From: Methylobacterium sp. E-045
Lineage (GTDB): Bacteria > Pseudomonadota > Alphaproteobacteria > Rhizobiales > Beijerinckiaceae
Direction of reading: 5' to 3'
DNA length: 64,000 bases
NCBI RefSeq assembly: GCF_022829685.1
Contig: NZ_JAKSYE010000029.1
Span: 1 to 64,000 of the forward strand
Of the stretch, positions 15,652 through 23,394 are shown one piece after another (position 1 is the stretch's first letter; every line of letters begins with the position of its first letter). Both the position numbers and the translations under genes were made by a program. The notes under the pieces were generated by a model. It saw nothing but the letters and a program-made list of their open reading frames with translations. It was not told where the DNA came from and did no database searches.

Positions 15652-15881
15652 GCGGGCTGTACTCGGATACGCGTACCCTGCCCGCACGGCCCTCGAACGA
15701 CCTCGCCAAGCTCCGCTCAGAGCCCCGCGACCGTCGCGTCGATCGTCCGTGTCGATTTAGGGAACCATCAACCTTGATGTCTCCCATTCAGCGCGAAGTT
15801 GGTTAATCGCGGATAAATCACGACGATCTTTTTCGATCGATGTCCCGGCCGCCCCGATCATTTCCGGCCACCTCACACGAG

Positions 15882-15915
15882 AGCGCCCCGCCTGCCTTTC
15901 GGCTGACGGGGCGCT
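15882..15915. terminator. Hairpin terminator candidate
   Basis: A 9-bp perfect stem, AGCGCCCCG (15882-15890) with CGGGGCGCT (15907-15915), lies 46 bp beyond the stop of the small secreted gene transcribed leftward. On the plus strand it is followed by GTCTTTG, a weak T-run. It probably terminates the minus-strand small gene before the upstream region of the DUF2778 gene. Confidence 0.5.
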
Positions 15916-15961
15916 GTCTTTGCGGCGCAGCGGTCTGTCTCCAGAGAGCGCCTCTGAAGCC

Positions 15962-16261
15962 TTACTTGCCGCTGGGGGCGGCTCCGCTGCCGGTGGCGGC
16001 GTTGCCGCCATTCGAGCCGGCCGGCGCACCCGGCGTTGCGTTGGAGGGGACATCGGTCGCCATGCCCGGAGCCATGGTGGAGCCGGTGGTGTTGGCGCCA
16101 CCCTCCATGCGCTCCATGCCCTTCTCGCTGTTGCTCTTCACGCTACCGGGATTGTTCATGTTGCCCTCGGTGTTGCCGCCACCGGCAGCCGTCTGGGCGA
16201 AGGCCGCGCCGCTCAGCGAAACGGCGAGGGCGGCGGCGACGGCGACTGTCTTGATCTGCAT
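15962..16261 (-). CDS. Small secreted low-complexity protein, probable general-stress regulon member
   Basis: The 99-residue precursor has a clear signal peptide (MQIKTVAVAAALAVSLSGAAFAQ, cleavage after AFAQ). The mature part is rich in Gly, Asn, Ser and Met (GGGNTEGNMNNPGS, then EKGMERMEGG, then NAATGSGAAPSGK), so it is likely disordered in the periplasm or outside the cell. No cysteines. No function is known to me. An EcfG-like promoter is placed about 30 bp before the start, which suggests induction by the general stress response. Confidence 0.8.
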   Translation of the reverse strand: MQIKTVAVAAALAVSLSGAAFAQTAAGGGNTEGNMNNPGSVKSNSEKGMERMEGGANTTGSTMAPGMATDVPSNATPGAPAGSNGGNAATGSGAAPSGK

Positions 16262-16297
16262 AGTCTATTTCCTCATGTCCTACGGATTTGGCTTAAC

Positions 16298-16322
16298 AAC
16301 GCCGCACGGACCACATGGTTCA
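16298..16322 (-). promoter_or_regulatory. EcfG-type promoter (one mismatch) for the small secreted gene
   Basis: Read on the minus strand: TGAAC, 16 bases, CGTT, matching the alphaproteobacterial general-stress consensus GGAAC-N16/17-CGTT except for the first base. The -10 element ends about 37 bp before the ATG at 16261. Confidence 0.6.
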
Positions 16323-16520
16323 CTGAAATAACGCGGCGGCAATTTTCATTTGAAATCACGGGACACGCCCGCCGACAGCTGAGATTCAGCTTACCCATCG
16401 GCCGTTTCGTCTTAAATCATACCATCGGAACCGTTCGGCCGGAACCCGCTCCGCCGACGCCCGGCGCCGGGGCGGACTTCTCTCTCGACAGGCCACGGAC
16501 AGCTGCCTTAAGGCCAAGCC

Positions 16521-17510
16521 ATGCCGATCCTTCGCCTCGACGCCGCCCATCGCCTCGCCACGGACACCCTGGTCCGCTGCGGAACCGCGCCCGCCCAGGC
16601 CGAGAGCGTCGCCCGCGCCCTCGTCGCCGCGGAGGCCGACGGTCTGCGGACCCACGGGCTCATGCGGCTGCTGGCCTATGGCGAGCAGGTGCGAGCGGGC
16701 AAGGTCGTCGGCCATGCCGTGGTGTCGAGCACGCGGCCGAAGCCGGGAATGCTCGCCATCGATGCCGCCCACGGCTTCGCCTATCCGGCCCTCGACACGG
16801 CCATCGCCGTCCTGCCGGAGATCGCCCGCGAACAGGGGATCGCCGCGGCCGCCATCCGCCGCTCGCACCATTGCGGGGCCGCGGGCCGGCCGGTGGAGGC
16901 CCTGGCCGAACGGGGTCTCGTCGCCATCCTCTTCGCCAACGCCCCCGCCTCCATGGCGCCCTGGGGGGGAACCCGGCCGGTCTTCGGCACCAACCCGATC
17001 GCCTTCGCCTGCCCGCTGCCGGGGGCGGAGCCGATCATCGTCGATCTCTCCCTGTCGAAGGTGGCGCGCGGCAACATCATCACCGCCAAACAGCGCGGCG
17101 AGGCGATCCCCGAGGGCTGGGCCCTCGACGCCGAGGGCAACCCGACCACGGACCCCGTCGCGGCGCTGGCCGGCACCATGGTGCCGTTGGGCGACGCCAA
17201 GGGCACGGCCCTTGCCCTGATGGTGGAACTGCTCGCCGCCGGCCTCACCGGGGCGCGCTTTGCCAGCGAAGCCTCGTCCTTCCTCGATGCCGAGGGCGAG
17301 CCCCCGTCCACCGGCCAGCTCATCCTCGCCATCGACGCTACGGCCTTCGCCGGCAATGCCCTCGAGCGGTTCGCGGTGCTGGCCCGCTCGGTGGCGGAAC
17401 AGGACGGCGCGCGCCTGCCCGGAACCCGCCGCTTCGCCGCCCGCGCCCGCGCCGCCGAGGAGGGGATCACCCTCTCGGAGACGCTGCTGGCGGAGATCGA
17501 GCGGCTGTGA
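16521..17510 (+). CDS. Ldh-family (malate/L-lactate/ureidoglycolate) NAD(P)-dependent oxidoreductase
   Basis: A 329-residue member of the LDH2/MDH-type family, which is unrelated to classical Rossmann lactate dehydrogenases. Signature elements are ADGLRTHGLMRL near residue 38, RRSHHCGAAGRPVEAL near residue 115 (catalytic His), GTRPVFGTNPIAFACP near residue 150 (nucleotide-binding NPIAFA) and DLSLSKVARGNI. The C-terminal region includes LPGTRRFAARARAAEEGI. Members reduce or oxidise 2-oxo/2-hydroxy acids such as malate, sulfolactate, ureidoglycolate or delta1-piperideine-2-carboxylate; the substrate here is undetermined. It precedes an App1-type gene by 87 bp on the same strand but with no obvious functional link. 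Confidence 0.88.
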   Translation: MPILRLDAAHRLATDTLVRCGTAPAQAESVARALVAAEADGLRTHGLMRLLAYGEQVRAGKVVGHAVVSSTRPKPGMLAIDAAHGFAYPALDTAIAVLPEIAREQGIAAAAIRRSHHCGAAGRPVEALAERGLVAILFANAPASMAPWGGTRPVFGTNPIAFACPLPGAEPIIVDLSLSKVARGNIITAKQRGEAIPEGWALDAEGNPTTDPVAALAGTMVPLGDAKGTALALMVELLAAGLTGARFASEASSFLDAEGEPPSTGQLILAIDATAFAGNALERFAVLARSVAEQDGARLPGTRRFAARARAAEEGITLSETLLAEIERL

Positions 17511-17597
17511 CGACCCTCGATCGCGCCATCCCGCGCAACCTTCGGCCCTGACGGCGGCTTGACCGCGATCACGATCGACTTGTTTTCGGGCCGGCCC

Positions 17598-18794
17598 ATG
17601 ACCTCACCCCCTCCGACCCCCGAACGGGCGACGCCGCGCTGGCGCAAGGCGGGCGGGCGCCTGCTGGCCCTGGCGGCGCGGCCGGTGCGCCGGGCTCAGG
17701 GAACGGGCGGGACGGTGATCGAGGCCTATCGCGGCTACGGCTCGACGAGGGAGATCTTCCTGATCGGCCGGGTCTTCCGGCAGGCACGCCGCGAGCCAGA
17801 CCCCGAAGCCGACGACATCGCCGCCGACCTGCGCGACATCGCCCGGCGCATCCGCCGGCGCAAGGTCGCCGATGCCTCCATCGTCGCGCGTTTCGGCGGG
17901 GCCGAGACGACCGCCGTCACCGACCGCGACGGCTATTTCCGGGTAAGCCTCAAGCCGCCGAGCGTGCCCGCCGGCGAGGGCCACTGGCACGTCGTGGATC
18001 TCGAACTCGCGGCCGATCCGCCGGTGCGGGCGCAGGGGCGGGTGTTCATTCCGCCGGAGAACTGCCGCTTCGTCGTCATCAGCGATATCGACGACACGAT
18101 CATGCATACGGGCGTGGCCAACAAGCTCAAGATGCTGTGGCGGCTGTTCGTGGCCGATGCCGAGGACCGCGTCGCCTTTCCGGGAGCGGCGTCCTTGAGC
18201 CGGGCGCTGCACGCCGGCGCCACGGGCGACCAGTCGAACCCGATGCTCTACGTGTCCCGTGCGCCCTGGGGCATCTACGACATGCTCAGCGAGTTCTTCC
18301 GGCAGCACGGGATTCCGGCGGGGCCGGTGCTCTTCCTGCGGGAATGGGGCCTTTCCTGGCGCCACCCGCTGCCCCGCCGCGCCGAGGACCACAAGCGCGA
18401 CCTGATCCGCCACATGCTCGCCCTCTACGGCGACCTGCCCTTCGTGCTCATCGGAGACAGCGGCCAGCACGACCCGGAAGTCTATGCCAAGATCGTCTCG
18501 GAGAATCCGGGCCGGGTGCTCGCCGTCTATATCCGCAACGTCTCGCGCGACCCGTGCCGGGCCGTCGAGATCGAGCGCCTGTCGCAGGCGATCCGCGAGG
18601 CCGGCAGCAGCCTGGTCCTGGCCGGAGACACCGCCATCATGGCCGACCACGCCCTCTCCCTCGGCCTGATCGGCCAGGAGGGAGCCGACGCGATCCTGGC
18701 GGAATGCCGGTCACAGGGGATGCCGGAAACGGTGGAGCCGATCATCATCGAGCCGGGCGACGACACCGCCACCGCCCGCAAGACCCCGGCCTGA
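17598..18794 (+). CDS. App1-domain phosphatase (phosphatidate phosphatase-like, DUF2183)
   Basis: A 398-residue protein with the App1 catalytic domain: VVISDIDDTIMHTGVANKLKML (about residue 162) is the DxDxT HAD-type nucleophile motif typical of yeast Pah/App1-like phosphatidate phosphatases. It is followed by YVSRAPWGIYDMLSEFF, LFLREWGLSW, and VLIGDSGQHDPEVYAKI (about residue 285, the metal-binding DSGQxDPE). The N-terminal ~150 residues carry IEAYRGYGS and a beta-rich segment TAVTDRDGYFRVSL, as in bacterial DUF2183 proteins. It lacks a signal peptide, so it probably acts at the cytosolic membrane face on phospholipid or a soluble phosphate ester. The ATG at 17598 is preferred over a TTG at 17559. 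It converges on the next gene with only 20 bp between stops. Confidence 0.82.
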   Translation: MTSPPPTPERATPRWRKAGGRLLALAARPVRRAQGTGGTVIEAYRGYGSTREIFLIGRVFRQARREPDPEADDIAADLRDIARRIRRRKVADASIVARFGGAETTAVTDRDGYFRVSLKPPSVPAGEGHWHVVDLELAADPPVRAQGRVFIPPENCRFVVISDIDDTIMHTGVANKLKMLWRLFVADAEDRVAFPGAASLSRALHAGATGDQSNPMLYVSRAPWGIYDMLSEFFRQHGIPAGPVLFLREWGLSWRHPLPRRAEDHKRDLIRHMLALYGDLPFVLIGDSGQHDPEVYAKIVSENPGRVLAVYIRNVSRDPCRAVEIERLSQAIREAGSSLVLAGDTAIMADHALSLGLIGQEGADAILAECRSQGMPETVEPIIIEPGDDTATARKTPA

Positions 18795-18814
18795 AGAGCG
18801 GGACGTTTGCCCCG

Positions 18815-19108
18815 TCAGTATCCGTATCCGTCATAGCCCCGACGCGAGGGCCGATAACCGTACTCGCCGGCGCCGCCATAGGGGCGGGGCGCGACGTAGC
18901 GCCGGCCGTAGGTCTGCAGGTAGGGGTCGAGGCGGGGATCGCGGTAATTGCCGTTGTTGACGCCGGCCGAACGGTCGTTGCCGCTCAGCGCCGAATAGGG
19001 CGAGAGCCCGTCGCCGCCGCCGCCGCTGCCGCCGCGTGCCTGGGCCGCACCGGCGAGGCCGAGGATCAGTGCCGAGGCGAGGGCCGTGCGGAGAAGAATC
19101 CGTGTCAT
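18815..19108 (-). CDS. Small secreted Gly/Tyr-rich protein, EcfG-controlled
   Basis: The 97-residue precursor has a signal peptide (MTRILLRTALASALILGLAGAAQA). The mature part is Gly/Tyr/Arg-rich (GGSGGGGDGLSPYSAL, then YLQTYGRRYVAPRPYG, then GYRPSRRGYDGYGY), a composition common in small envelope or adhesive proteins. The start at 19108 is supported by AAGGAGA about seven bases upstream. A perfect EcfG-type promoter lies about 40 bp before the start. Confidence 0.8.
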   Translation of the reverse strand: MTRILLRTALASALILGLAGAAQARGGSGGGGDGLSPYSALSGNDRSAGVNNGNYRDPRLDPYLQTYGRRYVAPRPYGGAGEYGYRPSRRGYDGYGY

Positions 19109-19148
19109 GCCGGTCTCCTTGATCGGATCGGAACGATCCCAGGGACGC

Positions 19149-19174
19149 AACGATGGGGTGAATCTCCCGGTTCC
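19149..19174 (-). promoter_or_regulatory. EcfG-type promoter, perfect consensus
   Basis: On the minus strand the sequence is GGAAC, 17 bases, CGTT, an exact match to the general-stress sigma factor consensus of Methylobacterium and other Alphaproteobacteria. The -10 element is about 41 bp before the ATG at 19108. Confidence 0.75.
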
Positions 19175-19188
19175 CGGCCCGGGCGGCA

Positions 19189-19638
19189 TCAGCTCTTCTT
19201 GCGAAGCGGCCGGGTGAACAGCGATCCGGCCCGTTCGAATCCCGTGCTCTCGCAGAAGGCCCGCAGCGTTTCGTCATCGGGCGAGGCGGCGAGTTCAAGG
19301 GTCGCGCATCCCGCATGGCGGGCGGCCTGCGACGCGGCCTTCAGCAGCAGGCGGCCGATCCCGCGTCGGCGCTCATCCGGCCCGACGAGGAGGCCGGTGA
19401 TCTGGGCGACAGGCTGCGCCGCCATGAGCGAGCGATACCAGTGCAGCACGACGAGGCCGCTCGGCGGTCCCCATTCGACGGCCATCAGGGCCGTCCCGCT
19501 CCCGAGGCGCAGGGCCTCGAGCCGCTCGGCGAGGTCGTTCGCCGCGACGGCCTGTCCCGCCGCCCGGAACAGGGTGGCGAGGCCCGCCGCGTCGGCGGCG
19601 GTTGCAGCGCGGATCTCGAGCCCATAGCGGCTAGCCAA
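19189..19638 (-). CDS. GNAT-family N-acetyltransferase
   Basis: A 149-residue acetyl-CoA-dependent acyltransferase. It opens with LEIRAATAADAAGLATLF (strand beta1/helix 1). The acetyl-CoA pyrophosphate loop is ITGLLVGPDERRRGIGRLLLKAA (Q/RxxGxG/A variant RRGIGR), followed by GCATLELAAS and AFCESTGFERAG, the C-terminal beta6-helix-beta7 part with the usual GF. The substrate is unknown. No ATG is well placed; the TTG at 19638 with GGAG upstream is the likely start. Its coding region ends within the upstream region of the Gly/Tyr-rich gene. Confidence 0.82.
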   Translation of the reverse strand: MASRYGLEIRAATAADAAGLATLFRAAGQAVAANDLAERLEALRLGSGTALMAVEWGPPSGLVVLHWYRSLMAAQPVAQITGLLVGPDERRRGIGRLLLKAASQAARHAGCATLELAASPDDETLRAFCESTGFERAGSLFTRPLRKKS

Positions 19639-19871
19639 ACGCGTCTCCGGCGGACGTCACCGGGACATCCATGGACCAAAGGCGGACAATTCGGAACATC
19701 CCCTCGCGCGCGACGCGTCCGCGCCGGCCTGAGGACGGACGGGGCAGCGTGCCATCGGCACGCCGCTCCGCCTGTCCGCTACGCCTCGCTTGGGGGCAAT
19801 CGGAGCGCAGCGGGTCTGTGTCGCGCCGCTCTGTTTCTGAATGATGTCCGGCCCTCTCAGGGTTCCCTGAT

Positions 19872-20123
19872 TCAGCGGTCGCAGCCGATGCAGATGTCAC
19901 GCACCACGCGGTTGCGCATCGGGCCGGTCCTCTGGTTCGGAAGCTCGCCCCCGAAGGCATGGAGTTGCGGCCGCGCGGGAGGCTCGGGATGCCGGACGGG
20001 CTCGCTCGGGACGGGGCTCGGCCGGGGTTCCGGGGGCGTGAACGCCATGTTCTGGGCCATTCCCGGGCTCGCCGATGCCAGGGCAACGACCAGGATACCG
20101 GCCCCGTAGATCCGTCTCGACAT
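19872..20123 (-). CDS. Small secreted Pro-rich protein with C-terminal CIGC
   Basis: The 83-residue precursor has a signal peptide (MSRRIYGAGILVVALASASPGMAQ), a Pro-rich middle (PPEPRPSPVPSEPVRHPEPP) and ends VVRDICIGCDR. The two cysteines spaced CxxC at the end suggest a disulfide or metal site. No family recognised. An EcfG-like promoter overlaps the upstream region, giving a leader of roughly 20 bases. Confidence 0.7.
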   Translation of the reverse strand: MSRRIYGAGILVVALASASPGMAQNMAFTPPEPRPSPVPSEPVRHPEPPARPQLHAFGGELPNQRTGPMRNRVVRDICIGCDR

Positions 20124-20146
20124 GGCCACGTCTCCGCCCGTTCCCC

Positions 20147-20172
20147 AACGCGCCGGCGGGGCATACGGTTCA
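20147..20172 (-). promoter_or_regulatory. EcfG-like promoter (one mismatch)
   Basis: On the minus strand: TGAAC, 17 bases, CGTT. It differs from the GGAAC-N16/17-CGTT consensus only at the first base, the same change as at 16322. It sits just before the CIGC-ending small gene and immediately downstream of mdcH. Confidence 0.55.
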
Positions 20173-20191
20173 CCGCGCAAGCCGGGGCGGC

Positions 20192-21139
20192 TCAGCCGGC
20201 GCCGGCTTGCGCCGCGAGCCAGTCCGTGAGTCCGGACAGGGAGCGGAAATCGGAGACGGCGTGGACGGCCGCGTCCGGCATCGCCTCCCGCGCCATGGTC
20301 GCCAGGGCATGGCCGGGGCCGAGTTCGAGGACCGCCCGTGCCCCGGCCTCGCGGATGCCGTCGAGGCAGGCCGCCCAATCGATGGTCCGCGAGACCGCGC
20401 AAGCGAGCTTGTCGAGCCCCTTCGCGGCGTCGAAGACCGGGGCACCGTCGAGACCGCTGAGGAGGCGAGGGGGCGGCGACGGGCCGAGACGAGGCGGCGT
20501 CAGGATCTGCGCCCGCGCCAGATCCTCGGCGAACCGGGCGCTGGCCGCCGCCAGGAGCGGCGTGTGCGAGGGCGTATGGACCGGCAGCACCACCGCCCGC
20601 GCCGCCCCCGAGGCGAGAGCCTGAGCGCACAGGGGTTCGAGGGCGGCCACCGCCCCGCCCGCGACCACGCTGTCGGCGGCGTTGAGGATGGCGAGATGAC
20701 AGCCATGCTCCTCGACCAGGGCCGTGACGCGCGCGCGCGACAGGCCGCGCAGGCCGGCGAGCCCGTAGCCCGGCCCGCTGGCCTCATCCATCGCCTCGGC
20801 CCGCGCGGCGGCCAGCTGGAGGACGGAGGCCGGCGAGAGCCGCCCGGCGCAGCCCCAGGCGGCGAGATCGCCGATGCTGTAGCCGGCGAGGACCACACGG
20901 CCGGGAGACCTGTCCCGCAGGACGGTCCAGGCGGCGAGGCCGGCGACGCAGCACAGGATCTGACCGGTGCGGTTGCCGTGGAGGACCGAGCCGCCGGTCC
21001 GGGCGAGCTCACGCGGGTCGGCGCCGAGGAGGGGCGTCGCCGCCGCGAAGATGTCCTGCGCGGCGGGATGATCGGCCACGAGATCGAACATGGCGGGATG
21101 CTGGCCGCCCTGGCCCGAGAGCAGGACCGCGAGGCTCAT
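20192..21139 (-). CDS. mdcH: Malonate decarboxylase acyltransferase subunit (malonyl-CoA:ACP transacylase)
   Basis: This 315-residue FabD-like transacylase loads malonyl onto the malonate decarboxylase acyl carrier protein. LLSGQGGQ at residue 6 is the oxyanion-hole motif, and VVLAGYSIGDLAAWG near residue 90 is the nucleophile elbow (GxSxG with Ser). PVHTPSHTPLL near residue 198 holds the catalytic His. In the family it restarts the cycle by transfer from malonyl-CoA to the acetyl-thiol prosthetic group. It is the last gene of the minus-strand mdc operon; its start overlaps the mdcB stop by four bases. Confidence 0.93.
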   Translation of the reverse strand: MSLAVLLSGQGGQHPAMFDLVADHPAAQDIFAAATPLLGADPRELARTGGSVLHGNRTGQILCCVAGLAAWTVLRDRSPGRVVLAGYSIGDLAAWGCAGRLSPASVLQLAAARAEAMDEASGPGYGLAGLRGLSRARVTALVEEHGCHLAILNAADSVVAGGAVAALEPLCAQALASGAARAVVLPVHTPSHTPLLAAASARFAEDLARAQILTPPRLGPSPPPRLLSGLDGAPVFDAAKGLDKLACAVSRTIDWAACLDGIREAGARAVLELGPGHALATMAREAMPDAAVHAVSDFRSLSGLTDWLAAQAGAG

Positions 21140-22002
21140 GCCGCCGTCTCCAGTCCGTCGACGAACAGGGTCATGGCGAGGAGGTCGGCGCTGCCGCCGG
21201 GGCTGAGATTGCGGGCGACGAAGGCATGGTGGATGGCCACCGCCCACGCCCGCCAATCGTCCCGCGCGATGCCCCCTCCGGCGAGGAAACCCGCGGCCGT
21301 GGCGCGGGCGAAGGCAAAGCCCGCCTCGCCGCCGCGATGGAGCAGGTTGGTATCCTCGAGACGGGCGATCAGGGCGAAACAGGTCTCGACCCGCGCGGCC
21401 TCCTCATCACCGGGGCGCAGCCCCCGCGCCCGGCGCAGGGCGGGCAGCCCGACCCCGTAGAGGGTGGGAAATCCGGCCGCCGCCTCGGCGGGTGCGCCGC
21501 CGATTCCGTAGCGTCGCCGCGCCGCCGCGCCCGGCGCGTGGAGCAGGACGGGTCCGGCCAGGATCGCGTCGCCGTGACGCTCGCTGACATGGCGCCCGAG
21601 CGCTCCCGGCGGCAGGCGGCGGGCCGTGTGGGCGAGGGCGCCCGCGGCGGCGGTGAGCAGGCCGAGGCCGAAGATGGCGCCGCGATGGGTGTTCACCCCA
21701 CCCGTCGCCTGCCGCATGGCGCCCTCGGCCTCGATGCCGATCCGGCGGAGGGTGGACATGCCGGCGCCTGCGGCTCCGGCATGGGCGAGAGCGGCGAAGG
21801 AGGGGGCCAGAGCCGTGGCACTGGCGCGAAAGGTGCCGGCATCCATGTCGGCGTGGCTGCCGCGATCCACATGGCTGACGAGGCCGGGCTTGGGATAGGT
21901 CTCGACCTCGCGGCGCAGGGACGCGACGGCGCGTTCCGCGATGTCGCCGGGGCCGAGGGGAATCCGGGCGTCTGAGGTCGGAGAGCGGGCGAGGGCGGTC
22001 AT
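21136..22002 (-). CDS. mdcB: Triphosphoribosyl-dephospho-CoA synthase
   Basis: This 288-residue CitG/MdcB-family enzyme makes 2'-(5''-triphosphoribosyl)-3'-dephospho-CoA, the precursor of the MdcC prosthetic group. Family signatures are ETYPKPGLVSHVDRGSHADMD near residue 36, GGVNTHRGAIFGLGLL near residue 105 and DTNLLHRGG near residue 228. The order mdcG-mdcB-mdcH is unusual: in Klebsiella and Pseudomonas mdcB follows mdcA. Both ends overlap neighbours by four bases. Confidence 0.92.
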   Translation of the reverse strand: MTALARSPTSDARIPLGPGDIAERAVASLRREVETYPKPGLVSHVDRGSHADMDAGTFRASATALAPSFAALAHAGAAGAGMSTLRRIGIEAEGAMRQATGGVNTHRGAIFGLGLLTAAAGALAHTARRLPPGALGRHVSERHGDAILAGPVLLHAPGAAARRRYGIGGAPAEAAAGFPTLYGVGLPALRRARGLRPGDEEAARVETCFALIARLEDTNLLHRGGEAGFAFARATAAGFLAGGGIARDDWRAWAVAIHHAFVARNLSPGGSADLLAMTLFVDGLETAA

Positions 22003-22670
22003 GACACCGCCTCGCCGAGGAACGACGCGGCCGGGCGCAGGGCGAGGCTCTCCCGCCCCTTGCAGAGGACGGTTCCGCCCTCGGGCGCAGCGAGCAGTTC
22101 GCGCCAGTGGATGCCGGCCCCGTCGGGCAGGACGATCTCGCCGTCGAGGCCCATCGGCGCGCGCCCCTCGATCCGGGCGAGGGCCGGCAGGAAGCGGGGA
22201 TCGACCCGGCCTCCCACCGGCCAGAGCAGATCGAGATCGGAACCGGTTCCGAGATAGGCAAGACCGGTCAGCGCCTGCCACAGCAGGCTTCCGAACACAT
22301 GCGGCACGAGGCCGTGCTCGCGCCCGAGGGCCAGCACCTCGTCGACGACCGGCCGCCATGCCGCCGGCGCGGTCTCGCACACGCTCGCCAGGGTGACCGG
22401 CGGAGACAAGCTCGCGGCAGAGGGCGGCAGGGCGAGGCCGACCCGGCGCTTGCCGGCCGATGGCGGCAGCGGCAGGCCGACGGGAATGCGATCCGGCGGC
22501 TGGCCGGGATCGCGGCGGCGGACGATGACCGGCCGCCCGCGACGGGCCCAATCGGCGAGATGAGGCACGCCGTCGAGATCCCGGCGCCCGGCAAGGAGGC
22601 GGTCCCAGGATTCCGGGTCGACGCGCAGGAGGTCGTGGCGGGCGAGCCCCGACGCCTCGTCCTCAGTCAT
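21999..22670 (-). CDS. mdcG: Malonate decarboxylase holo-ACP synthase (phosphoribosyl-dephospho-CoA transferase)
   Basis: This 223-residue nucleotidyltransferase attaches the phosphoribosyl-dephospho-CoA group to a serine of MdcC. The nucleotidyltransferase signature is FGSLLWQALTGLAYLGTGSDLDLLWPV near residue 130 (GS, then DLD metal site). N-terminal features (ARHDLLRVDPESW, RRGRPVIVRRRDPG) match MdcG. The ATG at 22670 lies inside the end of mdcE (8-bp overlap). Confidence 0.92.
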   Translation of the reverse strand: MTEDEASGLARHDLLRVDPESWDRLLAGRRDLDGVPHLADWARRGRPVIVRRRDPGQPPDRIPVGLPLPPSAGKRRVGLALPPSAASLSPPVTLASVCETAPAAWRPVVDEVLALGREHGLVPHVFGSLLWQALTGLAYLGTGSDLDLLWPVGGRVDPRFLPALARIEGRAPMGLDGEIVLPDGAGIHWRELLAAPEGGTVLCKGRESLALRPAASFLGEAVS

Positions 22671-23394
22671 GGGGCGCAGCGTCGCCCGTCGCCGCCCGCA
22701 CCACCCGCCCGGCAATGTCGCGCGCCATGAGCCGTCCGCCGCGCACCTGGCCGAGTTCGTCGCGGCAATCCGCTGCGGAGCTCCCGGCGATGAGGGACTC
22801 GATCTGGGGACCCAGCGGCGTCGACGGGTCGAGCACGGCATGGACCGCCCCGGCCTTCACCATGTTGTCGAGGCCGGGCGCGAAGACGGAGGTGGATGTC
22901 GCCATCTCCTCCAGCCGGTCGAGGGGGAGCTTGGTGACGCGGGCCACCGAGGCCAGGTCCATCACGCTCGGATGGGCGCCGGGCAGGGCGGCGAGCACCC
23001 GCGTCGCCAGGGCGGTGGCGATGAAGGCGCCTGCCGCCGTGTGCCCGTAGACGAGGCCGATGGTGGGGTGGCCGCTGGCATCGGCGAGGAGCAGCGCCTT
23101 GGCGAGATGGGCGAGATACTCGTTGAGGCCGAGCAGCTCGTCGCGGCGGCTCATGCGCTGGCTGTCGGAATCGATGGCGACGAGGATCGGCGTATCGCCG
23201 CCCCGGCGCACCACGTCGAGGACGCGCCCGGCGAGGAGGCAGGCCCCCTCGATCCCGAGCGGCGTGTTGCCGTCGATCCCCACCACGGCGAGGCGGCCCG
23301 CCCCGAAAGGCCCGTCGCCGCCGATGAGGCCATCCGCGACCGTGACGCCGTGCCCCTCGGGAAACAGCGAGGCCAGGATTTCAGCGAGCGTCAT
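22663..23394 (-). CDS. mdcE: Malonate decarboxylase gamma subunit
   Basis: This 243-residue subunit forms the carboxyltransferase/decarboxylase pair with MdcD. The crotonase-like fold is seen in VVGIDGNTPLGIEGACLLAG, ILVAIDSDSQRMSRRDELLG and GLVYGHTAAGAFIATAL, the last with the conserved Gly-rich oxyanion region. The protein decarboxylates the malonyl thioester carried by MdcC, leaving an acetyl thioester. The start overlaps the end of mdcD by 14 bp. Confidence 0.93.
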   Translation of the reverse strand: MTLAEILASLFPEGHGVTVADGLIGGDGPFGAGRLAVVGIDGNTPLGIEGACLLAGRVLDVVRRGGDTPILVAIDSDSQRMSRRDELLGLNEYLAHLAKALLLADASGHPTIGLVYGHTAAGAFIATALATRVLAALPGAHPSVMDLASVARVTKLPLDRLEEMATSTSVFAPGLDNMVKAGAVHAVLDPSTPLGPQIESLIAGSSAADCRDELGQVRGGRLMARDIAGRVVRAATGDAAPHD

